A stretch of 64,000 nucleotides of DNA from an uncultured Bacteroides sp. (GCF_910586915.1 NZ_CAJULN010000013.1:20369-84368); one strand, 5' to 3'; counted from the first letter of the stretch, positions 16,438 to 26,369 are shown. Notes: a model not told the origin generated them from the letters alone. A program made the numbers and translations.

Positions 16438-18588
16438 TTCTATCTTCATAAATACTCATCCATACGCCTGATTATTCCGTGGATAGCAGGCGTTTTTTGT
16501 GGCGACCGTTTATTTGAATGTTCGCCGGGAGTCTTTTGGGGAATTCTCGCCTTTTGCCTTTTGGCTTGTGTGTCCATAGGCTTTTATTTTATTGAACGTT
16601 ATTCATTACGCTGGTGCTTCGCGGTGCCTGTCTTTGCTTTCTGTTTTGTAGGCGGATGGATTAGCATAACTTGGCAACTGCAACAAGTGACCGATTATAC
16701 TTTTCCGAAAGAGGAAGCCGTTTACCGTGTGCTGATAACAGGCACGCCTCAAACGAAAGAACGTACTTATTTGTGTCAGGTTCTATTAAAGGAACATTGG
16801 AATTCGATAGGTGTTTATCCGGTAGGACGGAAATCAATCCTTTATCTGCAACGTGATTCGGCGGCTTCCCGATTAAAGAGCGGAGACGAATTGTTGGTCT
16901 CCGCTCGTATTTCTCCTCCTGCCAACCATAAAAACTTTGATGAATTCGATTATGCCCGTTATCTGATAAGGAAAGGAATTAGTGGAACAGGCTATGTAGC
17001 ATCCGGAAAGTGGACTTTACTGTCTTTCCATTCACCATCCGATTCTTTATTATTCTTACCAGACGGAGAAAAGGCATATGGTTTCGGCTTGAATACCCTT
17101 TATTGGGGAAATACAGCCGTTTATTGCCGGGAAAAAATAATCTCTCTTTATCGCAGATTAGGGTTTGAAGGCGATGAACTGACAGTACTTTCCGCATTGA
17201 CTGTAGGTGATAAGACGGAATTGAGCGAATCGGTTCGTGAAAGTTATTCGGTAGCAGGTGCAAGTCATATTCTCGCTCTTTCCGGTTTGCATATCGGACT
17301 TTTGTCGGCTTTGCTTCTTTTTCTTTTGAAACCTGTGACCGGAAGAGGAGAGGTGGGGCGGTGCATACGTATCGTTTTTCTTTGTATTTTGTTGTGGCTT
17401 TTTGCCTTTCTTACAGGTTTCTCACCATCGGTCGTCCGTGCGGTAACTATGTTTTCTTTGTGGGCGATAATCAGTCTGTTCGGTCGCCAACCCGTCTCTT
17501 TGAATACACTGACGGCCACTGCATGGCTGATGTTGTTGTGCCATCCGGCGTGGGTATTCGATGTCGGCTTTCAACTCTCTTTTGTCGCATTGATTTTTAT
17601 TCTGCTTGTTCAGCCTCCCCTTTATCACTTGTTTACCATAAAAAATAGGATAGGCAGGTACGTTTGGGGAGTGATGAGTATGTCTCTTGTTGCGCAAATA
17701 GGGACGGCTCCATTAGTTATGTTGTACTTCTCCCGTTTCTCTACCCACTTTTTGTTGACTAATCTGGTTGTTGTTCCTTTAGTGACTATCATTCTCTATG
17801 CTGCCCTTTTTATGTTGTTGCTTACTCCGTTCTCTTGGATTCAGACAGAACTGGCGGAGGGAGTGAAAAAACTTTTGGAATTTCTCAATCTTTTTGTACG
17901 GTGGGTAGAACAACTCCCTTTTTCATCGGTTGACGGAATATGGCTTTATCCGTTGGAAGTGTTCGGATTTTACGTTTTTCTGTCACTCTTAATTTATTAT
18001 TATATAAATCGGCGATACAAAAATCTGATACTCGGTCTTTCTTTTATGCTTTTATTGAGTCTTGTTCATGTAACTCTGTTTTGGGTAGACCGTCCCCGTT
18101 TGAGTCTTGTCTTTTATAATGTACGTGGTTGCCCGGCAGTTCATTGCATTGGGGGTGACAGACGTTCTTGGATAAATTATGCCGATACGCTACCCGACAA
18201 AAAACTTTTGAAACGGGTTGCTGCTAACTATTGGAATCACCACCGTCTTTTATTGCCGGAAGAAATAACCGGTGATTGTTGTACCGATGCACTCTTTCGT
18301 AGACAACAAATATTATCCTATCATGGGTGTCGCGTATGTATGGTGACAGACAATCGCTGGCGGAACAAATCGGCGGTTTCTGCGTTATTTACAATCGATT
18401 ATCTTTACTTATGCAAAGGTTTTGACGGCCGTCTGGAAGAACTGGTCAAACTTTTTGCTCCCGGTTGTATCCTGTTGGATGCTTCTCTCCCGGAATACCG
18501 CAGAAAGAGTCTTGAAGAAGAGTGCAGGCAATTCGGTTTACGTTTTATCTCTTTGTCCGAAGAAGGTTCTGTTTGCTTTTTGCTCTAA
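16429..18588 (+). CDS. comEC: ComEC/Rec2-family DNA uptake channel protein
   Basis: The 719-residue polytopic membrane protein belongs to the ComEC/Rec2 family, which in competent bacteria moves single-stranded DNA across the inner membrane. It has N-terminal hydrophobic helices and a DUF4131-like soluble segment (about 25-220), then the competence domain with GASHILALSGLHIGLL (about 275-290), typical of the family, and further helices to about 540. The C-terminal 170 residues are soluble but lack the HxHxDH metallo-beta-lactamase motif found in Bacillus ComEC, so nuclease activity is doubtful. No ATG is in frame after the preceding stop; TTG is the likely start. Confidence 0.88.
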   Translation: MSTFYLHKYSSIRLIIPWIAGVFCGDRLFECSPGVFWGILAFCLLACVSIGFYFIERYSLRWCFAVPVFAFCFVGGWISITWQLQQVTDYTFPKEEAVYRVLITGTPQTKERTYLCQVLLKEHWNSIGVYPVGRKSILYLQRDSAASRLKSGDELLVSARISPPANHKNFDEFDYARYLIRKGISGTGYVASGKWTLLSFHSPSDSLLFLPDGEKAYGFGLNTLYWGNTAVYCREKIISLYRRLGFEGDELTVLSALTVGDKTELSESVRESYSVAGASHILALSGLHIGLLSALLLFLLKPVTGRGEVGRCIRIVFLCILLWLFAFLTGFSPSVVRAVTMFSLWAIISLFGRQPVSLNTLTATAWLMLLCHPAWVFDVGFQLSFVALIFILLVQPPLYHLFTIKNRIGRYVWGVMSMSLVAQIGTAPLVMLYFSRFSTHFLLTNLVVVPLVTIILYAALFMLLLTPFSWIQTELAEGVKKLLEFLNLFVRWVEQLPFSSVDGIWLYPLEVFGFYVFLSLLIYYYINRRYKNLILGLSFMLLLSLVHVTLFWVDRPRLSLVFYNVRGCPAVHCIGGDRRSWINYADTLPDKKLLKRVAANYWNHHRLLLPEEITGDCCTDALFRRQQILSYHGCRVCMVTDNRWRNKSAVSALFTIDYLYLCKGFDGRLEELVKLFAPGCILLDASLPEYRRKSLEEECRQFGLRFISLSEEGSVCFLL

Positions 18589-18612
18589 GTACAAAGATTT
18601 ATCGTACATTTG
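18579..18612 (+). promoter_or_regulatory. promoter of the NrnA-like gene
   Basis: TACATTTG at 18605-18612 matches the -7 consensus; TTTG at 18579-18582 is 22 nt upstream. The -33 box lies inside the end of comEC. The -7 box is 22 nt before the ATG chosen for the next gene and argues against the longer in-frame ORF starting at 18422. Confidence 0.6.
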
Positions 18613-18634
18613 CACCCCGATAAAGTATAAGCGT

Positions 18635-19672
18635 ATGTTGACAAAAGTAATAGAACAAGCCAAGATAGACCATTTTGCTAAATGGTTTGAACGAGCTGAC
18701 AAAATAGTAATTGTATCTCATGTGTCTCCGGACGGAGATGCCATCGGTTCTTCGTTGGGATTATATCATTTTCTGAATTCACAGGAAAAGAGTGTAAATG
18801 TTATTGTTCCCAATGCTTTCCCTGATTTTCTGCGGTGGATGCCTGGTAGCAAGGACATTCTTCTGTACGACCGTTACAAGGATTTTGCAGACAAACTGAT
18901 TGCCGAAGCGGATGTAATCTGTTGCTTGGATTTCAACGCATTGAAACGCATTGATGATATGGCTGATGCCGTAGCAGCTTCTTCTGCCCGTAAGATAATG
19001 ATCGACCATCATCTGTATCCTGAGGAATTCTGCAAGATAACCATGTCTTATCCTAAAATATCCTCTACTTCCGAACTGGTATTCCGGTTGATTTGCCGGA
19101 TGGGTTATTTCAGCGATATCTCTAAGCAAGGCGCCGAATGCATTTATACAGGTATGATGACAGATACCGGCGGTTTTACCTATAACTCGAACAATCGGGA
19201 GATTTATTTCATCATCAGTGAACTTCTTTCCAAAGGAATTGATAAGGATGATATTTACCGTAAGGTTTACAACACTTATTCCGAAAGCCGTTTGCGCCTG
19301 ATGGGCTATGTATTGTCGAACATGACTGTTTACTCGAATTGCAACGCTGCGCTCATTACACTAACAAAAGCTGAGCAAGGTAAGTTTAATTACATCAAAG
19401 GCGATAGCGAAGGTTTTGTCAATATTCCTCTTACCATCAAGAATGTCTGTTTCTCCTGTTTCCTGCGCGAAGATACCGAGAAGCCAATGATAAAGATTTC
19501 CCTTCGTTCCGTGGGTACTTTCCCGTGTAATCAGTTGGCTGCCGAGTTTTTTAATGGGGGCGGTCATTTGAATGCGTCCGGCGGCGAGTTTTTCGGAACG
19601 ATGGAAGAAGCAAAAGCTGTTTTTGAGAAAGCATTGGAGAAGTATAAATCGTTACTAACAGCCAAAAGCTAA
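18635..19672 (+). CDS. DHH/DHHA1 phosphoesterase, NrnA-like (oligoribonuclease/pAp phosphatase)
   Basis: The 345-residue protein has the DHH signature set: SHVSPDGDAIGSSLG, DFNALKR, IDHHLYPE (the DHH triplet) and a TDTGGF motif. A DHHA1 domain ends in GGGHLNASGGEF near the C-terminus. The family degrades 2-5-mers of RNA and dephosphorylates 3'-phosphoadenosine 5'-phosphate. The frame is open further upstream into comEC (to 18422), but the ATG at 18635 fits the promoter and the normal length of the family. Confidence 0.92.
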   Translation: MLTKVIEQAKIDHFAKWFERADKIVIVSHVSPDGDAIGSSLGLYHFLNSQEKSVNVIVPNAFPDFLRWMPGSKDILLYDRYKDFADKLIAEADVICCLDFNALKRIDDMADAVAASSARKIMIDHHLYPEEFCKITMSYPKISSTSELVFRLICRMGYFSDISKQGAECIYTGMMTDTGGFTYNSNNREIYFIISELLSKGIDKDDIYRKVYNTYSESRLRLMGYVLSNMTVYSNCNAALITLTKAEQGKFNYIKGDSEGFVNIPLTIKNVCFSCFLREDTEKPMIKISLRSVGTFPCNQLAAEFFNGGGHLNASGGEFFGTMEEAKAVFEKALEKYKSLLTAKS

Positions 19673-19756
19673 AGGTGGAAGGTTAAAAGTGAATGTGGAA
19701 AGGTTAAAAGATACGAACTTTCAACTCCCCCTTTTCAACTTTTAATGAATTTGAGA

Positions 19757-19764
19757 TACATTTG
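19757..19764 (+). promoter_or_regulatory. -7 box upstream of the DUF4827-like gene
   Basis: TACATTTG matches TAnnTTTG, 26 nt before the ATG; a weak TTTT stands 21 nt upstream. In the preceding 118-nt gap TTAAAAGT (about 19683) and ACTTTTAA (about 19738) form a long-loop inverted repeat, perhaps a weak terminator of the upstream gene. Confidence 0.5.
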
Positions 19765-19790
19765 TACAGAATATAGCTAAATAACAGATA

Positions 19791-20477
19791 ATGAAGAAAC
19801 TTTTATTTTTATTTCTCTCCCTCTTTATCGCCGGAAGTTTATTCCAGGCCTGTGACGATTCAAAGACTTATGCAGAACAGTTGGAGGATGAGAAAAATGC
19901 TGTAGAGAGATTCATCAAAGACAGTGCGATTCATGTGATTTCCGTGTCGGAGTTCGAACAGAACGACTCTGTGACGAAAGCGAGAGCAAACGGTGATGCT
20001 TATGATGAATTCGTCTTCTTCTCCGGCGAAGGAGTATATATGCAGATTATAGACCGGGGCAATGATGATAAGGTAAATTATACAGACGAGGAAAAAGAAA
20101 AAGATAAGTTTGTAGATGGCAATAACATCTGTACCCGTTATGCGGAGACAAATATCGAAACGCGCGAACTGGCGGCTTTCAACATTCCTGTTGAGGGATA
20201 TATGGATGCCGGAACACTGTATGCCTATCCTGCTGTGTTCCGTTATGTAAAAACTGAAACTTACTCGGCTGGCACATTTACCGAAATGGATTATGCGTGG
20301 GGGCAATATTATGCAAGTACCGCAGTGCCGCAAGGGTGGCTTTTGTCATTGCCTTATCTGCGCGATAACGCTCATGTACGCCTTATCGTTCCTTCCAAAA
20401 TGGGACATAATTCCGCACAGAAGTACGTGACTCCTTATTTCTACGACATTACGGAGTTCCGTAAGGCACGAAGCTAA
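19791..20477 (+). CDS. DUF4827-like lipoprotein
   Basis: A 228-residue protein with a type II signal peptide: hydrophobic stretch, then LFQAC with the lipidated Cys at residue 21. The mature part begins with an acidic/basic segment (CDDSKTYAEQLEDEKNAVE) and resembles small Bacteroidetes lipoproteins assigned to DUF4827, some with FKBP-like folds. No catalytic motif is recognised. It is 39 nt upstream of glmM on the same strand and may be cotranscribed; a link to envelope precursor synthesis is only suggested by that. Confidence 0.75.
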   Translation: MKKLLFLFLSLFIAGSLFQACDDSKTYAEQLEDEKNAVERFIKDSAIHVISVSEFEQNDSVTKARANGDAYDEFVFFSGEGVYMQIIDRGNDDKVNYTDEEKEKDKFVDGNNICTRYAETNIETRELAAFNIPVEGYMDAGTLYAYPAVFRYVKTETYSAGTFTEMDYAWGQYYASTAVPQGWLLSLPYLRDNAHVRLIVPSKMGHNSAQKYVTPYFYDITEFRKARS

Positions 20478-20516
20478 GACACTAACATTTAAATAAATAT
20501 TTATAGTAAAACACTT

Positions 20517-21905
20517 ATGACTCTAATCAAATCTATCTCTGGCATCCGCGGAACCATTGGCGGAGGCGCGGGTGAAGGGCTGAATCCGCTTGACATTGTA
20601 AAATTCACCTCGGCTTATGCTACTTTGATTCGTAAGACTTGCAAAGTGCAGAGCAACAAAATTGTAGTGGGACGCGACGCTCGCATCTCCGGTGAAATGG
20701 TGAAAAACGTAGTAGTCGGCACCTTGATGGGAATGGGCTGGGATGTTGTAGACATAGACTTGGCTTCTACTCCGACTACAGAATTGGCTGTAACGATGGA
20801 AGGCGCTTGTGGCGGTATCATCCTGACAGCTTCTCATAACCCGAAACAATGGAATGCATTGAAATTGCTGAATGAATACGGCGAATTCCTTAATGCAGCC
20901 GAAGGTAACGAAGTACTCCGGATAGCCGAAGCCGAAGAGTTCGATTATGCCGATATAGACCACTTGGGTTCTTATCGCAAAGACCTTACTTACAATCAGA
21001 AACATATCGACAGCGTACTGGCTCTTGACTTGGTAGATGTTGAAGCGATTAAAAAAGCGGATTTCCGTGTAGCTATTGACTGTGTAAACTCTGTGGGCGG
21101 TATCATCCTTCCCGAACTTTTGGAACGTTTGGGTGTGAAGCACGTAGAAAAACTCTATTGTGAACCTACTGGAAACTTCCAGCACAATCCCGAACCGCTT
21201 GAAAAGAATCTCGGTGACATCATGGACTTGATGAAGGGCGGAAAAGCAGATGTGGCATTTGTGGTAGACCCCGATGTCGACCGTTTGGCAATGATTTGCG
21301 AAGACGGTGTGATGTATGGTGAGGAATATACTTTGGTTACTGTTGCCGACTATGTATTGAAACATACGCCGGGCAACACAGTATCCAACTTGAGTTCTAC
21401 CCGTGCTTTGCGCGATGTGACCCGCAAATACGGTATGGAATACAATGCTTCTGCCGTAGGCGAAGTAAATGTAGTAACAAAGATGAAAGCAACCAATGCT
21501 GTTATCGGTGGTGAAGGAAATGGTGGAGTTATCTATCCTGCCAGCCACTATGGACGTGATGCACTGGTAGGTATCGCTTTGTTCCTAAGTCATCTGGCTC
21601 ACGAAGGAAAGAAAGTGAGCGAACTTCGTGCTACTTATCCTCCGTATTTCATCGCAAAGAACCGTGTAGACTTGACACCGGAAATTGATGTGGATGCCAT
21701 TCTTGCTAAAGTAAAGGAAATCTATAAAGACGAAGAGGTCAATGACATCGATGGTGTGAAGATTGACTTTGTCGACAAATGGGTACACTTACGCAAGAGT
21801 AATACCGAACCGATTATCCGTGTATATAGCGAAGCATCTACAATGGAAGCTGCCGAAGAAATCGGTCAGAAGATTATGAATGTGATTAATGAATTAGTTA
21901 AGTAA
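20517..21905 (+). CDS. glmM: phosphoglucosamine mutase / phosphomannomutase family
   Basis: The 462-residue alpha-D-phosphohexomutase has the four family motifs: TASHNPKQWN with the phosphoserine S106, the metal loop DPDVDRL near 257, the sugar-binding loop GEGNGGVIYP near 330, and the phosphate-binding RKSNTEPIIRVYSEA near the C-terminus. It most likely isomerises glucosamine 6-phosphate to glucosamine 1-phosphate for peptidoglycan and LPS precursors; mannose or glucose phosphates are alternatives. A strong terminator follows. Confidence 0.9.
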   Translation: MTLIKSISGIRGTIGGGAGEGLNPLDIVKFTSAYATLIRKTCKVQSNKIVVGRDARISGEMVKNVVVGTLMGMGWDVVDIDLASTPTTELAVTMEGACGGIILTASHNPKQWNALKLLNEYGEFLNAAEGNEVLRIAEAEEFDYADIDHLGSYRKDLTYNQKHIDSVLALDLVDVEAIKKADFRVAIDCVNSVGGIILPELLERLGVKHVEKLYCEPTGNFQHNPEPLEKNLGDIMDLMKGGKADVAFVVDPDVDRLAMICEDGVMYGEEYTLVTVADYVLKHTPGNTVSNLSSTRALRDVTRKYGMEYNASAVGEVNVVTKMKATNAVIGGEGNGGVIYPASHYGRDALVGIALFLSHLAHEGKKVSELRATYPPYFIAKNRVDLTPEIDVDAILAKVKEIYKDEEVNDIDGVKIDFVDKWVHLRKSNTEPIIRVYSEASTMEAAEEIGQKIMNVINELVK

Positions 21906-21938
21906 ACAACGCGCTTTGTTTGTTGTGAAGATATAGAG

Positions 21939-21970
21939 AAAGGAGAACTTATTTGTAAGTTCTCCTTTTT
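21939..21970 (+). terminator. terminator after glmM
   Basis: AAGGAGAACTT (21940-21950) pairs with AAGTTCTCCTT (21957-21967) across a 6-nt loop, extended by flanking A:T pairs and followed by a T-run. It is a strong intrinsic terminator 34 nt past the glmM stop. Confidence 0.92.
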
Positions 21971-22034
21971 TATGCTTTCCATTTTCGTCAAAACGGTTAA
22001 TATAGAAGTTGGCTTGGCGAAGATAGAAGAAATT

Positions 22035-22066
22035 TTTGGAAAATTGCGGCTGAAAATATACCTTTG
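22035..22066 (+). promoter_or_regulatory. promoter of the HTCS regulator gene
   Basis: TTTG (22035-22038), 20 nt, then TACCTTTG (22059-22066) match the Bacteroides consensus. Transcription would start near 22075, just before the ATG at 22101. This fits constitutive expression of the PUL sensor. Confidence 0.75.
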
Positions 22067-22100
22067 TCACATTATACACCTATATAGTTATCAATATGCT

Positions 22101-25100
22101 ATGAAAAAATACTTGATCCTCGTCTTTGTTATCTTGATTCGTTCATTTGCTGTCTTGGCTGATTCGGGTAAAGACGCTTATCTTTTCCGTAAAGTAGATT
22201 ATCAACAAGGGCTTTCCAATAGTGCTGTGCTTTGTCTCTATCAGGATAAAGCAGGCTTGATGTGGTTTGGCACTTACGATGGCGTCAATTGTTACGATGG
22301 CAAAAGTATGGAAACCTTTCGTTCGGACTTTTCGGAACCAAAGACGCTGAGCAACAATGTCATTCATTCTATCCAGCAGGCAGACAGTAGTTGTTTGTGG
22401 ATTACTACCCATTTGGGAGTCAATCGTTTTTCGCAAGATTCGCGTCAGGTAGTGCGATATTATGATTTTACAGGCGATTATCATCTGCATTCCAATCCGA
22501 AAGGAGATACCTGGATAATAAGAAATGAAGGAATCTTCTATTACAATACTTATCATAAGAAGTTTGTCCGTTTCAATGATATGGAGATTTCTACCGGGCA
22601 TATGAACCGGCGTTCCTTTGTCACGGACGATGGCGTCTTATGGATTTTTCCACAAAATACAGGTCGTCTGATTCAATGCTCGTTAGACGGTTTCGACCGG
22701 GATACATTGTCTGTCCATCCTGCTGTTTCATCTTCCGACTTTCATGCAAAACCTATCGATGATGTATTTTATCAGAACGGTATCCTCTGTTTCGTGGATG
22801 CGGAGCAGGAACTTTATGTATATGACATTTCCAGAAGGTCTAAAATCTATATTCGTAACCTCTCTTCGTTGGTACAGCAATACGGGAAAGTTGTGGGAAT
22901 CGTTCCCTTTTATGAAGACATTATCATTGCATTTCAAGCCAATGGTTTAGTACGTTTGCGCTCTTCGAAAAGGTACGAAGAGGAAGTGGTAGACCGTAAT
23001 GTACGTATATATGATATTTTCCGCGATCCTCATCAGAATATTCTTTGGGTGGCTTCGGACGGACAGGGAGCCGTCATGTATGCAAAGAAGTATTCGATAG
23101 CTACCAATCTGATGCTCGGCAAACTGTCCTCCAACTTAAGTCGGCAGGTGCGTTCGGTCATGACAGACAAATATGGCGGAATGTGGTTTGGCACGAAAGG
23201 AGATGGACTTTTGCATATACACGACTATGAAGGCGGCATGATTGCTTCTGCTACTACAGTTTACTCTTCCGTCGGCAGACAGGACGCTTCGTCTTATACC
23301 CGTTGGAATAGAGAGTTTCAGGCCTACTCATTGAAGCAAAGCCGTTATATGGATGGCTTTTGGGTAGGGTCGGGCAATCCCGGACTGTTTTACTATTCTT
23401 TTGCAGACAAAGCCTTGCATTGTGTGGAGGATAAGTCGGCAGACCCGGTTATCGAAATACATGATATTTATGAAGAGAATGACAGCGTACTCTATGCGGT
23501 TACGGCCGGGGTCGGATTTCGTAAGTTGATATTAGAGAAGAAACAAGGGCAGATTCATCTCAAGTCGCAAAAGCGTTATCACTTCTTTTACGAACAGAAA
23601 GAGATAACCATGTTCTATCCGATGTTGGCCGAAGGCGATTCCATTCTTTGGTTGGGAAGCCGGGAGAAAGGATTGATTCGGTTTAACAAAGCGACAGAAG
23701 AATATAAAGTCATCTCTTTGAAAGAAATACTGCATAAATCGGTTGATGATGTACTCAGTCTGCATCGTGCTAAAGATGGGAGGATGTATGTAGGCACAAC
23801 GTCGGGACTTGTGTGTCTGGCTTTCGACAAGCAACAAATCAGTGCCACCTATATCGGTAGAGAACAAGGATTGCTTAATGATATGATTCATGGCATATTG
23901 GAAGATGCAAACGGTTTCTTATGGCTTGGCACCAATCGTGGACTTATTAAATATAACCCCCAAAATACCTCTTCGCATACTTATTATTATGCTGCCGGAG
24001 TGCAGGTAGGCGAGTTTAGCGACGACGCCTATTATCAGTGTCCTTACACCGGACGACTTTTCTTCGGAGGCATTGACGGTTTGCTTTATCTCGATAAAGA
24101 GGTGGCGACAGCTCCGGAATTCTATCCGAACATCTTATTGCGTAAGCTAACGGTTGGCCGCAAAGAGGTCAATCTGGGTGATTATTATACCGACGGTGGC
24201 AAAGCGTTAACTTTTAAAGGAGCGAAAGTCTCTTTTTCCCTTTCTTTTGTGGTTCCCGACTTTCTTACCGGAGGTGATGTCGAATACTCCTATATGCTGG
24301 ACGGGTTTGATAAAGACTGGACCTCGTTTAGCAGCATCAATGAAGCATCGTACATGGAAATCCCTTCGGGCAGCTATGTTTTAAAGGTACGTTACAAGAA
24401 AGACGTATTCAATACGGAATACAAGGTCTTTTCCATTCCCGTGTACATTCTTCCGCCGTGGTATCGTTCTGCGGCAGCCTATGTCATTTACTTGCTGTTT
24501 TTCATACTGATAGCCGGTTATCTGATTCGTTTGTTCAGAAAATATTTTCTTCAGAAGCGTGCCGTGCAGCGGTTGTTGACGGCAGAAAGCAATGAAGCGC
24601 TGCCCGAGTCTGCCAGCCTTAATCGTGAACTGCTGAATCGCTTTACGTCCATTTATCGCTCCTGCGACCAGTTGCGTGCGGAAAATCTCCCTTATGAACA
24701 ACGTCTCAGAATCATGGAGCAGGTGCACGAGACAGTCGTTGCCACTCTTTTCCGTCCGGGAACTTTGGCTGTAGAAGAACTTAAGTCGTTTTTCCCTACC
24801 GAATATGCGATTACCGGTTGTATGTGCATGAAAGAACTCTCTGTAGAAGTCTTGAATGTACTGGAAGGACAAGGCGTTGATGTATCTTCTGTAAAATTGG
24901 CTATACCGGAACATTTTGTTTATCCTGTTTATAAGAATGCCTTGCGCTGTATGCTCTATTGGTGTTACCTTTACGTTGCCGGAGCAAAAAGTAAGTCGGA
25001 CTTTGTAGTGGACGCCAAAGAAGAGGAAGGGCGGATGTTACTACAATTCTCTGCTGCGGACGATACCGTGAAGGAATTGTACAAGCAGCTTTCCGGTTCG

Positions 25101-26048
25101 GAAGAAGACGGGAGAAGAGACAGCAAAGAGACAGAAGAAGCAATCACTACCCGGCGATTGCTGTTCTCCGTGCAAGCCGCTTTGAGACAGCTAAATGTCG
25201 CACTCCACTACGCCGACAGCGAAAAAAAGCATTTGCTGACATTAACCTTTGCACCGGCTGTTATTAAAGAAACCGAGGAACATGGAAAGAAAACGGTGCT
25301 TCTGCTGGAGGATAGGGATGAAATGGTGTGGCTGATAAGTGACTTGTTGGCCGATGAATTCATAGTCTGTCCGGTAAAGAGCGTGCAGCTTGCGTTTGAA
25401 GAAATACGTCGCTCGGCTCCAGCTTTGTTGCTGGTTGATATGTTGATGTATGCAAAAGCAGAGAGCGACTTCCTGGAATATGTGAATAAGAATCGCAGCC
25501 AGCTTTCGAAAACAGCTTTTATTCCGATGCTAAGCTGGAAAGTAAGTTCGTCCATGCAGCGCGAACTGATTAAGTGGGCCGATTCGTACATAGTGCTTCC
25601 TTACGATATCATCTTCTTGAAGGAAGCGGTCAATAAAGCCATTTACGGTGCTCGCGAAGCAAAGCAAATCTATATGGAAGAGCTTGGTGACTGGGCGGGG
25701 CGCATTGTCTGTACGACCGAAGAACAGGCCGACTTTATCCGCAAACTATTGCAAGTGATAGAACAGAATCTCGACCAGGAAGAGCTGGGCTCCACCTTAA
25801 TTGCCGACCGCATGGCGATGAGTCCGCGTCAATTCTACCGCAAGTTTAAAGAAATATCCAATGCGGCTCCCAGCGACCTGATAAAGAGTTATCGGATGGA
25901 GAAGGCTGCGCGATTGCTACGGAATGAAGAACTCTCTATTCAGGACGTTATCGCTGAGGTGGGTATTTCCAGCCGTTCCTATTTTTATAAAGAGTTTACC
26001 CGCCGGTTCGGAATGACACCGAAAGATTATCGGGAACAACTCCGATAA
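22101..26048 (+). CDS. hybrid two-component system regulator with degenerate kinase core
   Basis: The 1315-residue protein has a signal peptide (1-20), a large periplasmic sensor of Reg_prop propeller repeats (GLMWFGTYDGVN, GGMWFGTKGDGLL, GFLWLGTNRGLIKYN) to about 700, and a Y_Y_Y domain. One TM helix follows (about 790-812), then a kinase-like region, a receiver-like domain (about 1060-1190; D1113 in LLLVDMLMY) and a C-terminal AraC helix-turn-helix. Unusually, no H-box (HExRTPL-like) is seen after the TM, no DxGxG ATP-lid motif, and the receiver's conserved Lys-Pro pair reads VLPYD. It likely senses a mannose-rich oligosaccharide and activates the downstream PUL, perhaps without phosphotransfer. 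ATG at 22101 is chosen for its promoter and signal peptide. Confidence 0.88.
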   Translation: MKKYLILVFVILIRSFAVLADSGKDAYLFRKVDYQQGLSNSAVLCLYQDKAGLMWFGTYDGVNCYDGKSMETFRSDFSEPKTLSNNVIHSIQQADSSCLWITTHLGVNRFSQDSRQVVRYYDFTGDYHLHSNPKGDTWIIRNEGIFYYNTYHKKFVRFNDMEISTGHMNRRSFVTDDGVLWIFPQNTGRLIQCSLDGFDRDTLSVHPAVSSSDFHAKPIDDVFYQNGILCFVDAEQELYVYDISRRSKIYIRNLSSLVQQYGKVVGIVPFYEDIIIAFQANGLVRLRSSKRYEEEVVDRNVRIYDIFRDPHQNILWVASDGQGAVMYAKKYSIATNLMLGKLSSNLSRQVRSVMTDKYGGMWFGTKGDGLLHIHDYEGGMIASATTVYSSVGRQDASSYTRWNREFQAYSLKQSRYMDGFWVGSGNPGLFYYSFADKALHCVEDKSADPVIEIHDIYEENDSVLYAVTAGVGFRKLILEKKQGQIHLKSQKRYHFFYEQKEITMFYPMLAEGDSILWLGSREKGLIRFNKATEEYKVISLKEILHKSVDDVLSLHRAKDGRMYVGTTSGLVCLAFDKQQISATYIGREQGLLNDMIHGILEDANGFLWLGTNRGLIKYNPQNTSSHTYYYAAGVQVGEFSDDAYYQCPYTGRLFFGGIDGLLYLDKEVATAPEFYPNILLRKLTVGRKEVNLGDYYTDGGKALTFKGAKVSFSLSFVVPDFLTGGDVEYSYMLDGFDKDWTSFSSINEASYMEIPSGSYVLKVRYKKDVFNTEYKVFSIPVYILPPWYRSAAAYVIYLLFFILIAGYLIRLFRKYFLQKRAVQRLLTAESNEALPESASLNRELLNRFTSIYRSCDQLRAENLPYEQRLRIMEQVHETVVATLFRPGTLAVEELKSFFPTEYAITGCMCMKELSVEVLNVLEGQGVDVSSVKLAIPEHFVYPVYKNALRCMLYWCYLYVAGAKSKSDFVVDAKEEEGRMLLQFSAADDTVKELYKQLSGSEEDGRRDSKETEEAITTRRLLFSVQAALRQLNVALHYADSEKKHLLTLTFAPAVIKETEEHGKKTVLLLEDRDEMVWLISDLLADEFIVCPVKSVQLAFEEIRRSAPALLLVDMLMYAKAESDFLEYVNKNRSQLSKTAFIPMLSWKVSSSMQRELIKWADSYIVLPYDIIFLKEAVNKAIYGAREAKQIYMEELGDWAGRIVCTTEEQADFIRKLLQVIEQNLDQEELGSTLIADRMAMSPRQFYRKFKEISNAAPSDLIKSYRMEKAARLLRNEELSIQDVIAEVGISSRSYFYKEFTRRFGMTPKDYREQLR

Positions 26049-26175
26049 TGCTGTTGCAACTCTCTTATTCTTTATTCATTGATTTTCGGGGGGATGTATT
26101 CTTCATTCCTTCTGTTTTTTGCTTGCTTGGATGACAACTATATTCGGGCTCAGGTATGCGTGATTTTTATTTGTC

Positions 26176-26369
26176 TGATTAATAGCTGTTTATCACTCGC
26201 TCTGTAACCGATTTGCAGGACATATATATCCTGTTTCCAGCATCTATATGTCCTACTTCCAGCATCTATATGTCCTGCAACCAGCATCCATATATCCTGT
26301 AAATGGCAGAAAATGAAGCTGTACGTACTTCCTTCATTTGGCAGATGGAGAACAGGCAACTGATAATCA
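26176..26369. repeat. 22-bp tandem-unit dispersed element, copy 1 (inverted)
   Basis: In the 630-bp gap between the HTCS gene and susC, four near-identical 22-bp units run in reverse orientation (core about 26211-26303; on the minus strand AGGACATATAGATGCTGGAA plus 2 variable bases). Imperfect inverted ends flank them (TGATTAATAGCTG at 26176 and CAACTGATAATCA at 26357). Copies 2 and 3 lie at 40411 and 63727. The units keep a frame open over 66 bp, but frame shifts with each unit, so a coding role is unlikely. Confidence 0.8.

Noticed and set aside
18422..18634. N-terminal extension of the NrnA-like protein
   Set aside because: The extension lies within comEC coding sequence, and a promoter -7 box (18605-18612) lies just before the ATG at 18635, so the long start cannot be used from that promoter.
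26150..26359. ORF encoding a repetitive GHIDAG-type peptide, with a similar one at 40414-40611
   Set aside because: Both arise from the 22-bp tandem units, which shift frame at each unit (66 bp restores it). They have no start signals or promoter and read in opposite genomic contexts, so I treat the DNA repeat as the real feature.
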